From NCBI GenBank assembly GCA_031263335.1, contig JAISGB010000090.1:1-12694 (forward strand): a stretch of DNA of 12,694 nt, in the 5' to 3' direction. Positions 6,918 to 12,694 of the stretch are shown here, piece after piece. The notes under the pieces were generated by a model. It searched no databases. It was given only the letters and a program-made list of their open reading frames with translations, and had not been told where the DNA came from. Each line of letters begins with the position of its first letter. Within the stretch, counting starts at the first letter, position 1. This DNA comes from Eubacteriales Family XIII. Incertae Sedis bacterium. Lineage in GTDB: Bacteria; Bacillota; Clostridia; Peptostreptococcales; Anaerovoracaceae. The position numbers were made by a program, and so were the translations under genes.

Positions 6918-7409
6918 ATGAACGCGAAGAGACAGAACAGGACGAAGGAGCAAAGGCGCGCGGCCCGCAAGGCGGCGCCGGGGATCAAGATCGCGGCGGC
7001 CTTGCTTGCGATTGCGCTTCCGGCGTTTGCCGGCGGTTGCGGCGGCGCGGACACAGACGTGACGGCTTTGGAGGACGGCGTATACATCGGCGTCAGCAGC
7101 GAGGACGACGACGGCGCCTACGGTGAAGTGACCATCACCGTGAAAGACGGGACGATCACGGACTGCGGCTTCGTCACGTGGCAGAAGGACGGCAGCGTAA
7201 AGGATGAAGAATACGGGAAGGTGAACGGAGAGATCTCCAACCGGGATTTCTACGACAAGGCGCAATTGGCGGTCCGCGCCATGCAACAATACGCGGACGC
7301 GTTGGTGGAGACCCAATCGTCGCAAGATGTGGATGCGGTGACGGGCGCCACCATCGCCCACGGGCAGTTCCTTGAGGCGGTCGACGACGCGCTGAACGAC
7401 GAGAAATAG
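6918..7409 (+). CDS. FMN-binding lipoprotein with flavinylation motif
   Basis: Extracytoplasmic redox carrier, 163 residues. A basic start and hydrophobic stretch (about 23-38) end at a lipobox-like GGC, Cys41. The FMN-binding domain (about 50-163) carries DAVTGAT (139-145). In this family the final Thr of the [S/T]GAT motif (here Thr145) is covalently linked to FMN by the flavin transferase ApbE. No apbE lies in the window. GAGGGAG (6905-6911) lies 6 bases before the ATG. As the last gene of the iron operon, it occupies the place where Campylobacter has thioredoxin-like genes. It probably passes electrons to the DUF2318 protein, to P19-bound iron, or to the ABC complex; that role is inference. 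Confidence 0.9.
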   Translation: MNAKRQNRTKEQRRAARKAAPGIKIAAALLAIALPAFAGGCGGADTDVTALEDGVYIGVSSEDDDGAYGEVTITVKDGTITDCGFVTWQKDGSVKDEEYGKVNGEISNRDFYDKAQLAVRAMQQYADALVETQSSQDVDAVTGATIAHGQFLEAVDDALNDEK

Positions 7410-7480
7410 CGACGCGCCCTTCCGTTCGCCCGCGATCCCTCCCGCGCCGCGCGCCCGACCGGACGCGCGGTGTTCGTCGC
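7409..7480. terminator. GC-rich nested hairpin after the iron operon
   Basis: Outer arms GCGACG/CGTCGC (7409-7414 and 7475-7480) enclose inner arms CCGCGCG/CGCGCGG (7447-7453 and 7464-7470). It lies between the convergent FMN-lipoprotein and flavin-reductase genes. No U-tract exists on either strand, so it is not a standard intrinsic terminator, though a strong hairpin between convergent genes could still block read-through. Confidence 0.3.
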
Positions 7481-7482
7481 GC

Positions 7483-7995
7483 TCATCCCCGATCCGCCTT
7501 ATACTTTTGGAAGGCCGCCATCGCGGCGTCCTTCATGTCCCGTTGGTAATCCCCGTAGATCAGCGGACGATGTTCGTTCTCACCGGTCCACGCGTCCTCC
7601 ACATCACAGAGAAAGAGCGTATGTGTGGCGAGTTCCTTCAGTTCGTACAAACGCAGACGCACATAGGATACCGCGCCGTCCAAGACCGGCAGACCGTTCT
7701 TGACGGTATGCGGCGCGTCCGCCCACTTGTCCGCGTTTCGCGCGGACCGAAACCCGAAATTCGCGACGACAAAGGGATCCACATCATCCGCGAGGACGGA
7801 GAGCGTAAGCTCCCGCTCCGCCTTGAAGCGCTCGTTCGTGTAGTTGTTCTTCATGCTGCCGATCGCGATGATCGGCCGTTCGCCCGCGGACACCTGCGCC
7901 ACCGCGTCGACGATGCAACCGCCGTATCCGTCCGGCGTCTTCACCCCCGCCACATACAAGCCGTACGACAATTTATATAAGGCCGTGTTATCCAT
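7483..7995 (-). CDS. Flavin reductase-like FMN-binding split-barrel protein
   Basis: A 170-residue protein of the flavin reductase-like family, which binds FMN and reduces flavin or hands electrons to a partner. The N-terminal LSYGLYVAG, the GGCIVDAVAQVS stretch (25-36), NNYTNERF (50-57), FGFRSARNADKW (80-91) and THTLFLCDVEDA (124-135) fit the conserved blocks. Clostridial homologues are often fused to rubredoxin or a diiron domain; here the protein ends after the barrel (GDYQRDMK), so the partner must be encoded elsewhere. The ATG at 7995 has GGAGG 7 bases upstream. It is encoded convergently with the iron operon. A link to flavin or iron reduction there is possible but unproven. Confidence 0.85.
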   Translation of the reverse strand: MDNTALYKLSYGLYVAGVKTPDGYGGCIVDAVAQVSAGERPIIAIGSMKNNYTNERFKAERELTLSVLADDVDPFVVANFGFRSARNADKWADAPHTVKNGLPVLDGAVSYVRLRLYELKELATHTLFLCDVEDAWTGENEHRPLIYGDYQRDMKDAAMAAFQKYKADRG

Positions 7996-8088
7996 CTCTT
8001 TCCCTCCGTAAACCAAACCCGTCGTCCTCGGCGCCAACTGCCGGCGATCCGCGCCGCACCGCCCCGAACGGACGCGCGGCACAAGGCA

Positions 8089-8094
8089 ATTATA
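8089..8094 (-). promoter_or_regulatory. Extended -10 promoter of the flavin reductase gene
   Basis: On the minus strand a perfect TATAAT is preceded by TGG, an extended -10 (TGnTATAAT). No good -35 is found at 16-18 bases, which is tolerable with an extended -10. Transcription would start near 8083, giving a leader of about 88 nt. Confidence 0.5.
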
Positions 8095-8171
8095 CCACAT
8101 TTGCCTCCGGGCCGCCCCGCAACGCAGACGAGCCGTGAAACTTACCGCCCGATCGCATTTTTGCGCGCAGG

Positions 8172-8200
8172 TTGATTCTCGCGGAGAAACGTGCCATAAT
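8172..8200 (+). promoter_or_regulatory. mobB promoter
   Basis: TTGATT (8172-8177) and CATAAT (8195-8200) are separated by 17 bases; each differs from consensus at one or two positions. Transcription would start near 8207, about 70 bases before the mobB ATG. Confidence 0.55.
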
Positions 8201-8275
8201 CTTCTTGCGGCGTCCCGCCCCACAGTCGGGGTTCCGTCCAATGTACGCCGGTTCACCGAGGATATGAGAGGCATC

Positions 8276-8770
8276 ATGAAGAAACCCTTCGTCGTCGCCG
8301 TCAGCGGCAGAAAAAACAGCGGCAAGACCACCTGTATCGAGCGACTCCTTCCGCTTCTCGCGGAGGCGGGCGTCCAAACCGCCGTCATCAAGCACCACGG
8401 CCACGATTTGGACCCGGACGTTCCGGGTACCGACACCTATCGGTTCTTTCACGTCGGCGCCGTCGGCGCCGTCATTACGGACGACAGCAACTTCATGTTG
8501 GTGAAACGAAGCAAGGCGGACGAACGCGCGTTGATGGCGTATTTCCCCGAGGCGGATCTCATTCTTTTGGAGGGCTATAAGCGATCCGCATGGCCCAAGA
8601 TCGAGATGTTGCGCCATATCAAGGAGCCCGACAGCGACCCGTCCACGCTCATCGCCGTCGTCAGCGACGACCCCGCGTGCCGCGTACCGGCGGGTACGCC
8701 CATCTTTCGTTTCGGGGACTGCGAGGGGATCGCGGCGCTGCTCCTGCGACTGCTTCGATCCGTCGTGTAA
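8276..8770 (+). CDS. mobB: Molybdopterin-guanine dinucleotide biosynthesis protein MobB
   Basis: A P-loop GTP-binding adaptor that assists the last step of molybdenum cofactor synthesis, where MobA attaches GMP to molybdopterin. The protein has 164 residues. Walker A is GRKNSGKTT (11-19), with IKHHGHD (39-45) and the family's DLILLEGYK (94-102) followed by WPKIEMLR (106-113). The ATG at 8276 is preferred because the sequence MKKPFVVAVSG is a typical MobB start and AGAGG lies 4 bases before it; an in-frame ATG at 8264 would add four residues. No other molybdenum-cofactor gene is in the window, so it appears to be a single-gene unit with its own promoter. Its presence implies at least one molybdo- or tungsto-enzyme in the cell. 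Confidence 0.9.
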   Translation: MKKPFVVAVSGRKNSGKTTCIERLLPLLAEAGVQTAVIKHHGHDLDPDVPGTDTYRFFHVGAVGAVITDDSNFMLVKRSKADERALMAYFPEADLILLEGYKRSAWPKIEMLRHIKEPDSDPSTLIAVVSDDPACRVPAGTPIFRFGDCEGIAALLLRLLRSVV

Positions 8771-8787
8771 TATTTTTGTAATATTTT
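8767..8787. repeat. Tandem AT-rich repeat, possible UP element of csp
   Basis: GTAATATTTT occurs twice in an 11-base period (8767-8776 and 8778-8787). The first copy overlaps the mobB stop codon. The tract ends 12 bases before the csp -35, where AT-rich UP elements that bind the RNA polymerase alpha subunit usually lie. Confidence 0.4.
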
Positions 8788-8799
8788 CAAACAAACCGA

Positions 8800-8828
8800 T
8801 TGACAACCGCCCATTCGCGTGTAATAAT
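8800..8828 (+). promoter_or_regulatory. Strong promoter of the cold-shock gene
   Basis: A perfect TTGACA (8800-8805), 17-base spacer and AATAAT (8823-8828, 5 of 6 matches). Transcription should start near 8835, which leaves an untranslated leader of about 125 nt before the csp start. Confidence 0.75.
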
Positions 8829-8834
8829 AAGCTG

Positions 8835-8960
8835 TACTTTGTATTGATGCCACATGACCTCGCATGTCTTGTATGTCATTGCTGTGTAGGATGGTTTACG
8901 GGACATGCGATTTTCACATCAGGCGTCGGTACCGGCCGGTAATTATTTGGAGGTATTGAA
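8835..8960 (+). promoter_or_regulatory. Structured csp mRNA leader, candidate RNA thermoswitch
   Basis: The leader contains TCGCATGTC (8860-8868) pairing perfectly with GACATGCGA (8902-8910). It also contains ATGAC (8854-8858) pairing with GTCAT (8875-8879). The arms interleave, so the two helices either form a pseudoknot or exclude each other. A perfect 12-bp palindrome TACCGGCCGGTA (8930-8941) lies just before the GGAGG (8949-8953). Long leaders that refold with temperature are known for cspA-type genes; that this one does so is inference. Confidence 0.5.
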
Positions 8961-9173
8961 TTGAGTAACGGGACTGTGAAATGGTTTAATTCTGAGAAGG
9001 GATATGGCTTCATATCCGATGACGACGGCGGAGACGATGTGTTTGTGCATTTCTCCTCCATCGTGGGCGATGGGTTCAAGACCCTTGCCGAAGGACAGAA
9101 GGTCACATTCGAAACGGAGCCGGATCCCAAGGACAGCAACAAGATGCGCGCCATCAACGTACTGGCCGTATAA
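8961..9173 (+). CDS. cspA: Cold-shock protein, CspA family
   Basis: A 70-residue single OB-fold that binds single-stranded RNA or DNA and melts secondary structure in mRNA. RNP1 is KGYGFI (13-18) and RNP2 is VFVHF (27-31). NGTVKWFN at the start is typical. Length is standard. The start is TTG, set by GGAGG with 7 bases spacing and by family alignment; there is no alternative ATG. The region 20-26 is rich in Asp and Gly, and the tail is slightly longer in acidic residues than in Bacillus CspB. It has its own promoter and terminator. The paralogue letter is not meant as an orthology claim. Confidence 0.95.
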   Translation: MSNGTVKWFNSEKGYGFISDDDGGDDVFVHFSSIVGDGFKTLAEGQKVTFETEPDPKDSNKMRAINVLAV

Positions 9174-9184
9174 CAACAGGGAGC

Positions 9185-9233
9185 CAAAAAACAATTGGGA
9201 TTCGCCGTGACTCTTTCCCTCGGCGAATCCCAA
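9185..9233 (-). terminator. Intrinsic terminator of the bceAB transcript (minus strand)
   Basis: A perfect 13-bp inverted repeat (9195-9207 and 9221-9233, 13-base loop) is followed on the minus strand by TTGTTTTTTGG (from 9194 downward). The bceB stop is about 90 bases upstream on that strand. The hairpin would also form in the csp transcript, but there the downstream side has no U-tract. Confidence 0.7.
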
Positions 9234-9267
9234 ACATTTAAACGGACAATCCCCCGTCTCAAAAGAT

Positions 9268-9295
9268 CCCTCCACGAGAGGGCATTTCTTTTTTA
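9268..9295 (+). terminator. Intrinsic terminator of csp (plus strand)
   Basis: CCCTC (9268-9272) and GAGGG (9278-9282) form a short GC-rich stem with a 5-base loop, followed by CATTTCTTTTTTAT, a good U-tract. It lies about 95 bases after the csp stop, just before the converging bceB gene. Confidence 0.6.
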
Positions 9296-9321
9296 TCCGT
9301 CGGAAGATATGATTGCATGAT

Positions 9322-11328
9322 TCATTCGATCCGCGCATACTCCCTGTCGAGCATATTCTTACTGCCCAAATAGGTCGCGAAGAAATACCCGCCGTAGACG
9401 ATCAGCATGATCAGCGCCATGAACAGGCTGCCGGCGAGTATACTGCCCGTTCCCAACATGCCTGTGACCCGATTCACCATGGAGATGCCCACGACGGCGT
9501 GTACCAAGGCGAGCGCCAACGGTACGCCGAAAAAGATCAGTATCTGCGTGAACAACGCCCGATGAATCATCCGCTCATCCGTGCCGATCTTGCGGAGCAA
9601 CCCATATCGGCTGATGTTGTCGCTCGTCTCCGACAATTGCGAGATGGCGAGTATGGCGGCGGAGGTGATCAGGAACACGATGCCCAGATATATGGCGAGA
9701 TAGGCGATGGTTGTGGTCGCCGTACTGCTCGTTTCCCGAACGCTCGCGCCCGTCTCCAACGATCTCTCGACCCCGGAGGGCAATGGGAGGCCCTTCAGGG
9801 CTTCGCGGCATTGCGTATCGTATTCGCGCCCTTCCCCCTTATAGATGATGTGAAGGACGTCGGCTGCGGGACGCGCGCCGTCGAGCAAGGCGTCCGGCAC
9901 GATGAGGGTCGGCGACATGCCCGAATTCTGCGTGACGTACAGCGCGTATTGAAACAGGAGGGACGCGTCCGTCTTGAGTTTCTCGCCGCCGACCCGGATC
10001 GTCGGGGCGCGCCCCGCGAGCGCGGTAAGCTTTTCCACGTACGCCTCATTATCAAAACCGGAGTCAATCGCAAATTGCCCCGGCGCCAAGGCGATGGGGT
10101 CGACGCCCCTGTTTTTCAGTATCGTGTTGAAATCCGACAGTTTCATGAACCGAGGCCCCATATCCGAGAGTTCCCGATCCATATCCGCGTTCCCGTCCGC
10201 CTTGTAATAGCGCGTCGTCCAATACGTCTTCGCGAAACCGGACAAGTCCGCCCCGCCCTCCTTCGCGGCGCGGATCAGGTCAACCCCCGGATAATCCCGC
10301 ACGGTCTCGCCGTCCTTCGTAAACCCCGCGTTCACGAGGAACCCCGCGTCAAAGGGGATGTTTTTTTCCATGGACTCGGCAAGCCCCTTCGCAACTCCGA
10401 TGCCGGAGGACAGCGTGGAGATCGAGATGAAGAGCATCAGGCAGACCATGGTCATGGATATATAGGTCGTGTTGATCTTGCTGTTGATCTGCCGCAACAC
10501 GAACATATTGAGTCCCTTCAAATACACTCGCTTGTTCTGTTGCAACAGCTTCAGGAAGAACCCGGACAGCGAGAAGAAGAACAGAAAGGTGCCGACAACG
10601 CCCAAGACGATCGCGACGCCGAGGGTTTGCACCCCGAACACGCCGTCGCCCGAAACCAAGAAATACGCGCCCCCGAGCAGAACGGCCGCGACGATGAAGA
10701 GAAACACCGACAGGAAGAGCTTCGGCGTCTTGAACGTCTCATTCTTGCGGTCGGCATAGATCAGATCGATCAGGTTCTGCTTTTGCACCATGAACACGTT
10801 GAAGATCAAGGTCAGCAAAAAAACCGCGCCGAAGCAGATGACCGTTTTCCACATCGCGGCGGAGGAAAATATGAACTCAAAATGCCCGATCTCCGCGCCG
10901 AGCAGCCCGGCCGTGACCAACGCCATCCCTTGGGAAAGCAGGACGCCCATCGCCGTCCCGACGCCGAGTGAGATCAACCCGACGAGAATGGTTTCCGACA
11001 CCAAGATGCGCGACATTGCCCCCTTCTCCATGCCGAGCGTCATATAGATGCCGAACTCCTTCTTGCGGCGCCTGATCAGAAAGCGATTCGCGTAGAGGAT
11101 CAGGGCGCCGAGGATCACGGAGACAAACACGGAGAATGTGGTCATGACATTGTTCAACAGGCGCAGGATCCCCATCTGCCCGTTCGTCAGATCCATGATC
11201 GCCTGTTGGCTTTCGATGGAATTGAAGACGAAGAAGATGCACACGCCGAAGGTCAGCGTCAGGAAATAGATGGCATAGTCGCGAAAGCTCTTCTTCACAT
11301 TGCGCAACGCCAACTTAAATGATGTCAT
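9322..11328 (-). CDS. bceB: BceB-type ABC transporter permease
   Basis: Membrane subunit of a BceAB-type module, which protects against cell-wall-active peptide antibiotics and also senses them for its two-component partner. The 668-residue protein has the ten-segment BceB layout. There are four N-terminal segments with the FtsX coupling motif (KKEFGIYMTLG, about 89-99). Further segments reach residue 310, then the large extracytoplasmic domain characteristic of BceB (about 315-538), then three last segments with a second motif (SRYGLLRKIG, 573-582). The ATG at 11328 has GGAGG (11337-11341) at 8 bases. It overlaps the bceA stop by 14 bases, so translation is coupled. The recognised peptide cannot be read from sequence. 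Confidence 0.93.
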   Translation of the reverse strand: MTSFKLALRNVKKSFRDYAIYFLTLTFGVCIFFVFNSIESQQAIMDLTNGQMGILRLLNNVMTTFSVFVSVILGALILYANRFLIRRRKKEFGIYMTLGMEKGAMSRILVSETILVGLISLGVGTAMGVLLSQGMALVTAGLLGAEIGHFEFIFSSAAMWKTVICFGAVFLLTLIFNVFMVQKQNLIDLIYADRKNETFKTPKLFLSVFLFIVAAVLLGGAYFLVSGDGVFGVQTLGVAIVLGVVGTFLFFFSLSGFFLKLLQQNKRVYLKGLNMFVLRQINSKINTTYISMTMVCLMLFISISTLSSGIGVAKGLAESMEKNIPFDAGFLVNAGFTKDGETVRDYPGVDLIRAAKEGGADLSGFAKTYWTTRYYKADGNADMDRELSDMGPRFMKLSDFNTILKNRGVDPIALAPGQFAIDSGFDNEAYVEKLTALAGRAPTIRVGGEKLKTDASLLFQYALYVTQNSGMSPTLIVPDALLDGARPAADVLHIIYKGEGREYDTQCREALKGLPLPSGVERSLETGASVRETSSTATTTIAYLAIYLGIVFLITSAAILAISQLSETSDNISRYGLLRKIGTDERMIHRALFTQILIFFGVPLALALVHAVVGISMVNRVTGMLGTGSILAGSLFMALIMLIVYGGYFFATYLGSKNMLDREYARIE

Positions 11329-12082
11329 TTGCGTCACCTCCGAGCAGGCTGATCACCTCGATGATCCGATCGAAGAACTGCTTTCGGGACGCGCCGCCGC
11401 GCACCAACTCATGGAACAGCTTGCCGTCGCGTATGAACAGGATCCGATTGCAGTAACTGGCCGAGAACGCGTCATGGGTCACCATGAGAATGGTGGCGTT
11501 GCGCTGTTCGACCAAATGCTCGAAACGTTCGAGCAACATCCGCGCGGATTTGGAATCCAACGCGCCCGTAGGCTCGTCGGCAAGCACGAGCGACGGTTCC
11601 GTCACGATGGCGCGCGCGCTCGCGACCCGTTGTCTCTGGCCGCCGGACATCTGATAGGGGTATTTCTTCAGCACGTCGGAAATGCCCAATATCCGGGCGG
11701 CGTCCTGTGTCCGCCTGTCGATCTCCCGGTGCGGCGTGTCCAAGATGGTCAACGCCAACGCGATGTTCTCGTACGCCGTCAGCGTGTCCAATAAATTGAA
11801 ATCCTGGAATATAAACCCTAACTCCTCGCGCCGGAACTTGGCAAGCGCCTTGGCGTGCATGGCCGTGACGTCCACGCCGCCGATGAGAATTTGGCCCGAT
11901 GTGGCGGTATCGATCGTGGAAATACAGTTGAGCAAGGTGGTCTTTCCGCTGCCCGACGCGCCCATCACGCCCATGAATTCCCCGGCGTCGACATCGAAAC
12001 TGATGCCGTCCAACGCCTTCGTCAGATTGTTCCTGTTCCCGTAATATTTTTCAACATGATGCGCTTGTAATATCGCAGACAT
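11315..12082 (-). CDS. bceA: BceA-type ABC transporter ATPase
   Basis: Cytoplasmic ATPase powering BceB, 255 residues. Motifs are complete: Walker A GASGSGKT (41-48), Q-loop Gln93 (IFQDFNLLDT), signature MSGGQ (145-149), Walker B SLVLADE (164-170), D-loop GALD and switch His203. The IFQDFNLLDTLT and YPYQMSGGQRQRV blocks are typical of the BceA branch. The ATG at 12082 has GAGGG (12090-12094) 7 bases upstream; an open extension to 12193 lacks family resemblance. A candidate promoter and a BceR-like operator lie in the 233-base gap to the kinase gene, indicating expression induced through the adjacent two-component system. Confidence 0.95.
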   Translation of the reverse strand: MSAILQAHHVEKYYGNRNNLTKALDGISFDVDAGEFMGVMGASGSGKTTLLNCISTIDTATSGQILIGGVDVTAMHAKALAKFRREELGFIFQDFNLLDTLTAYENIALALTILDTPHREIDRRTQDAARILGISDVLKKYPYQMSGGQRQRVASARAIVTEPSLVLADEPTGALDSKSARMLLERFEHLVEQRNATILMVTHDAFSASYCNRILFIRDGKLFHELVRGGASRKQFFDRIIEVISLLGGDANDII

Positions 12083-12226
12083 AATATTTCCCTCATTTTC
12101 TCCACCGTGATTGGGGGAACCCCATCGGCGAACCTGTTGTAAATGCCTTTCCGTCAATTCCCGCTCGCAAACGGGGTTCCGCTTAGCGTACATCCGCGTC
12201 GAAACTCGACCTCTTCCGATGTCCGG

Positions 12227-12267
12227 CTATGGTCAATTATAGTTCGCGCCTAATACGGAAACCATAG
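12227..12267. repeat. Inverted repeat flanking the bceA -10
   Basis: CTATGGT (12227-12233) and ACCATAG (12261-12267) are perfect 7-bp arms 27 bases apart, enclosing the TATAAT of the candidate bceA promoter. Could be a second operator or coincidence. Confidence 0.25.
12236..12241 (-). promoter_or_regulatory. Candidate -10 of the bceAB promoter
   Basis: A perfect TATAAT on the minus strand. The -35 region at 16-18 bases spacing is poor (TGGTTT at 12264-12259), as expected for a promoter that needs an activator. The transcript would have a leader of about 147 nt. In that leader GGAACCCC and GGGGTTCC (12116-12123 and 12173-12180) could pair over a long distance. Confidence 0.5.
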
Positions 12268-12285
12268 AAGTACCTTTCGCGAACC

Positions 12286-12299
12286 TTACAATGCTGTAA
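12286..12299. promoter_or_regulatory. BceR-like response regulator binding site
   Basis: TTACA-ATGC-TGTAA, within the perfect dyad CTTACA/TGTAAG (12285-12300), matches the TNACA-N4-TGTAA consensus known for BceR-like regulators. It lies about 45 bases upstream of the bceA -10 and 16 bases past the kinase stop. This predicts induction of bceAB by the BceRS system whose kinase gene lies just upstream. Confidence 0.7.
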
Positions 12300-12315
12300 G
12301 CATAGGGAGGGGGAG

Positions 12316-12694
12316 TCAATCCCACGCGCGCTTCGGGAACACGATCTCCGCGGTCACCCCTTCCCCGGAGCGGGAAGAAGCGGAGATCGACAAGCCGAGC
12401 TTCGTACACAGTTTCCGGCACAGATACAGGCCCAATCCCGTGGAGCGTCCGTAGAGACGCCCGTTTTCGCCCGTAAAACTCTTTTCAAAGACCCGTTTGA
12501 GGTCCGCTTCGGGAATCCCGATGCCGTCGTCCCGCACCATGAGGGAAACGCCGCCCTCGCGCGGGACGGCGAAGAACTCGATGTTTTCACCGCCGTACTT
12601 CACGGAGTTGTTGATGATCTGGCGCAGGATAAAGGAGACCCATTTCACATCGGTATATACCTTGAAGGAAAGATCGCCCATGTGAACCCCGATC
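12316..12694 (-). CDS. bceS: BceS-like sensor histidine kinase, C-terminal part (cut by window edge)
   Basis: Only the ATP-binding domain is visible, about 125 residues; the gene continues beyond the right edge, and the frame is open through the last base. The N box IINNSVKYGG, G1 box DDGIGIPEADLKRVFEKSF and G2 box STGLGLYLCRKLC are intact, so the visible part is functional-looking HATPase_c. The preceding YTDVKWVSFILRQI block is typical of BceS-type intramembrane-sensing kinases, which lack a large external sensor and rely on BceB for detection. The phosphorylated His, membrane segments and the response regulator are outside the window. The internal Met at 12681 is not the start. Confidence 0.88.
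   Translation of the reverse strand, partial: IGVHMGDLSFKVYTDVKWVSFILRQIINNSVKYGGENIEFFAVPREGGVSLMVRDDGIGIPEADLKRVFEKSFTGENGRLYGRSTGLGLYLCRKLCTKLGLSISASSRSGEGVTAEIVFPKRAWD

Noticed and set aside
7996..8436. N-terminal extension of the flavin reductase
   Set aside because: The extension has no family similarity, crosses the TATAAT and the mobB promoter region, and a GGAGG precedes the ATG at 7995.
8876..9338. Minus-strand open frames opposite csp
   Set aside because: They overlap csp, its leader and terminators and show no domain or ribosome site.
9313..10971. Long plus-strand open frame (552 codons) opposite bceB
   Set aside because: It is antisense to a clear BceB permease, its product is an Arg/His/Gln/Asp-rich string without domains, and such frames are common opposite GC-rich genes.
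12129..12157. TTGACG on the minus strand as a second bceA promoter
   Set aside because: No -10-like hexamer at 16-18 bases.
1..12694. CRISPR arrays, tRNA or rRNA genes, transposases, integrases, attachment sites
   Set aside because: None seen: no regularly spaced repeats, no tRNA-like T-arm or acceptor pairing noticed, and no mobile-element protein on either strand.

Overview
The window is GC-rich, almost fully coding DNA. It suggests an anaerobic, low-complexity-envelope bacterium of the Firmicutes/Clostridia type. The grounds are a BceAB/BceS-type resistance module with a BceR-like operator, lipoprotein signal peptides, strong AGGAGG ribosome sites with several TTG starts, and a stand-alone flavin-reductase domain typical of anaerobes. 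This placement is inference; no rRNA or other taxonomic marker is present.

Region 1 (about 1-7409, + strand) is a seven-gene P19-type iron acquisition operon: an FTR1 iron permease, a P19/Tp34-family lipoprotein, a DUF2318 polytopic protein with a C-terminal CxxC/CxxC cluster domain, two FtsX/MacB-like ABC permeases, their ATPase, and an FMN-binding lipoprotein with a flavinylation motif. The gene order matches the Campylobacter jejuni cj1658-cj1663 (p19) locus and the enterobacterial fetMP-type loci. The last gene differs: Campylobacter has thioredoxin-like genes there, and this locus has a flavin-carrying lipoprotein. The simplest reading is that P19 and FTR1 bind and import iron, while DUF2318, the ABC complex and the FMN lipoprotein supply or route electrons or maturation on the outer face of the membrane. 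Two copies of an 18-bp identical dyad-containing element lie in front of the operon and in front of the second permease.

Region 2 (about 7410-9300) holds three single genes. A flavin reductase-like protein (minus strand) converges on the iron operon. A mobB GTPase for molybdenum cofactor (plus) diverges from it. A cold-shock protein gene follows with a strong promoter, an AT-rich upstream element and a structured leader of about 125 nt.

Region 3 (about 9300-12694, minus strand) is a BceAB-type peptide-antibiotic sensing and detoxification module: the permease bceB, the ATPase bceA overlapping it by 14 bp, and upstream the 3' part of a BceS-like histidine kinase cut by the window edge. Between kinase and bceA is a TTACA-N4-TGTAA site that fits the consensus of BceR-like response regulators. 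Back-to-back intrinsic terminators separate csp from bceB.

All starts were chosen by hand from ribosome-site spacing and family resemblance, and no database or folding program was run.
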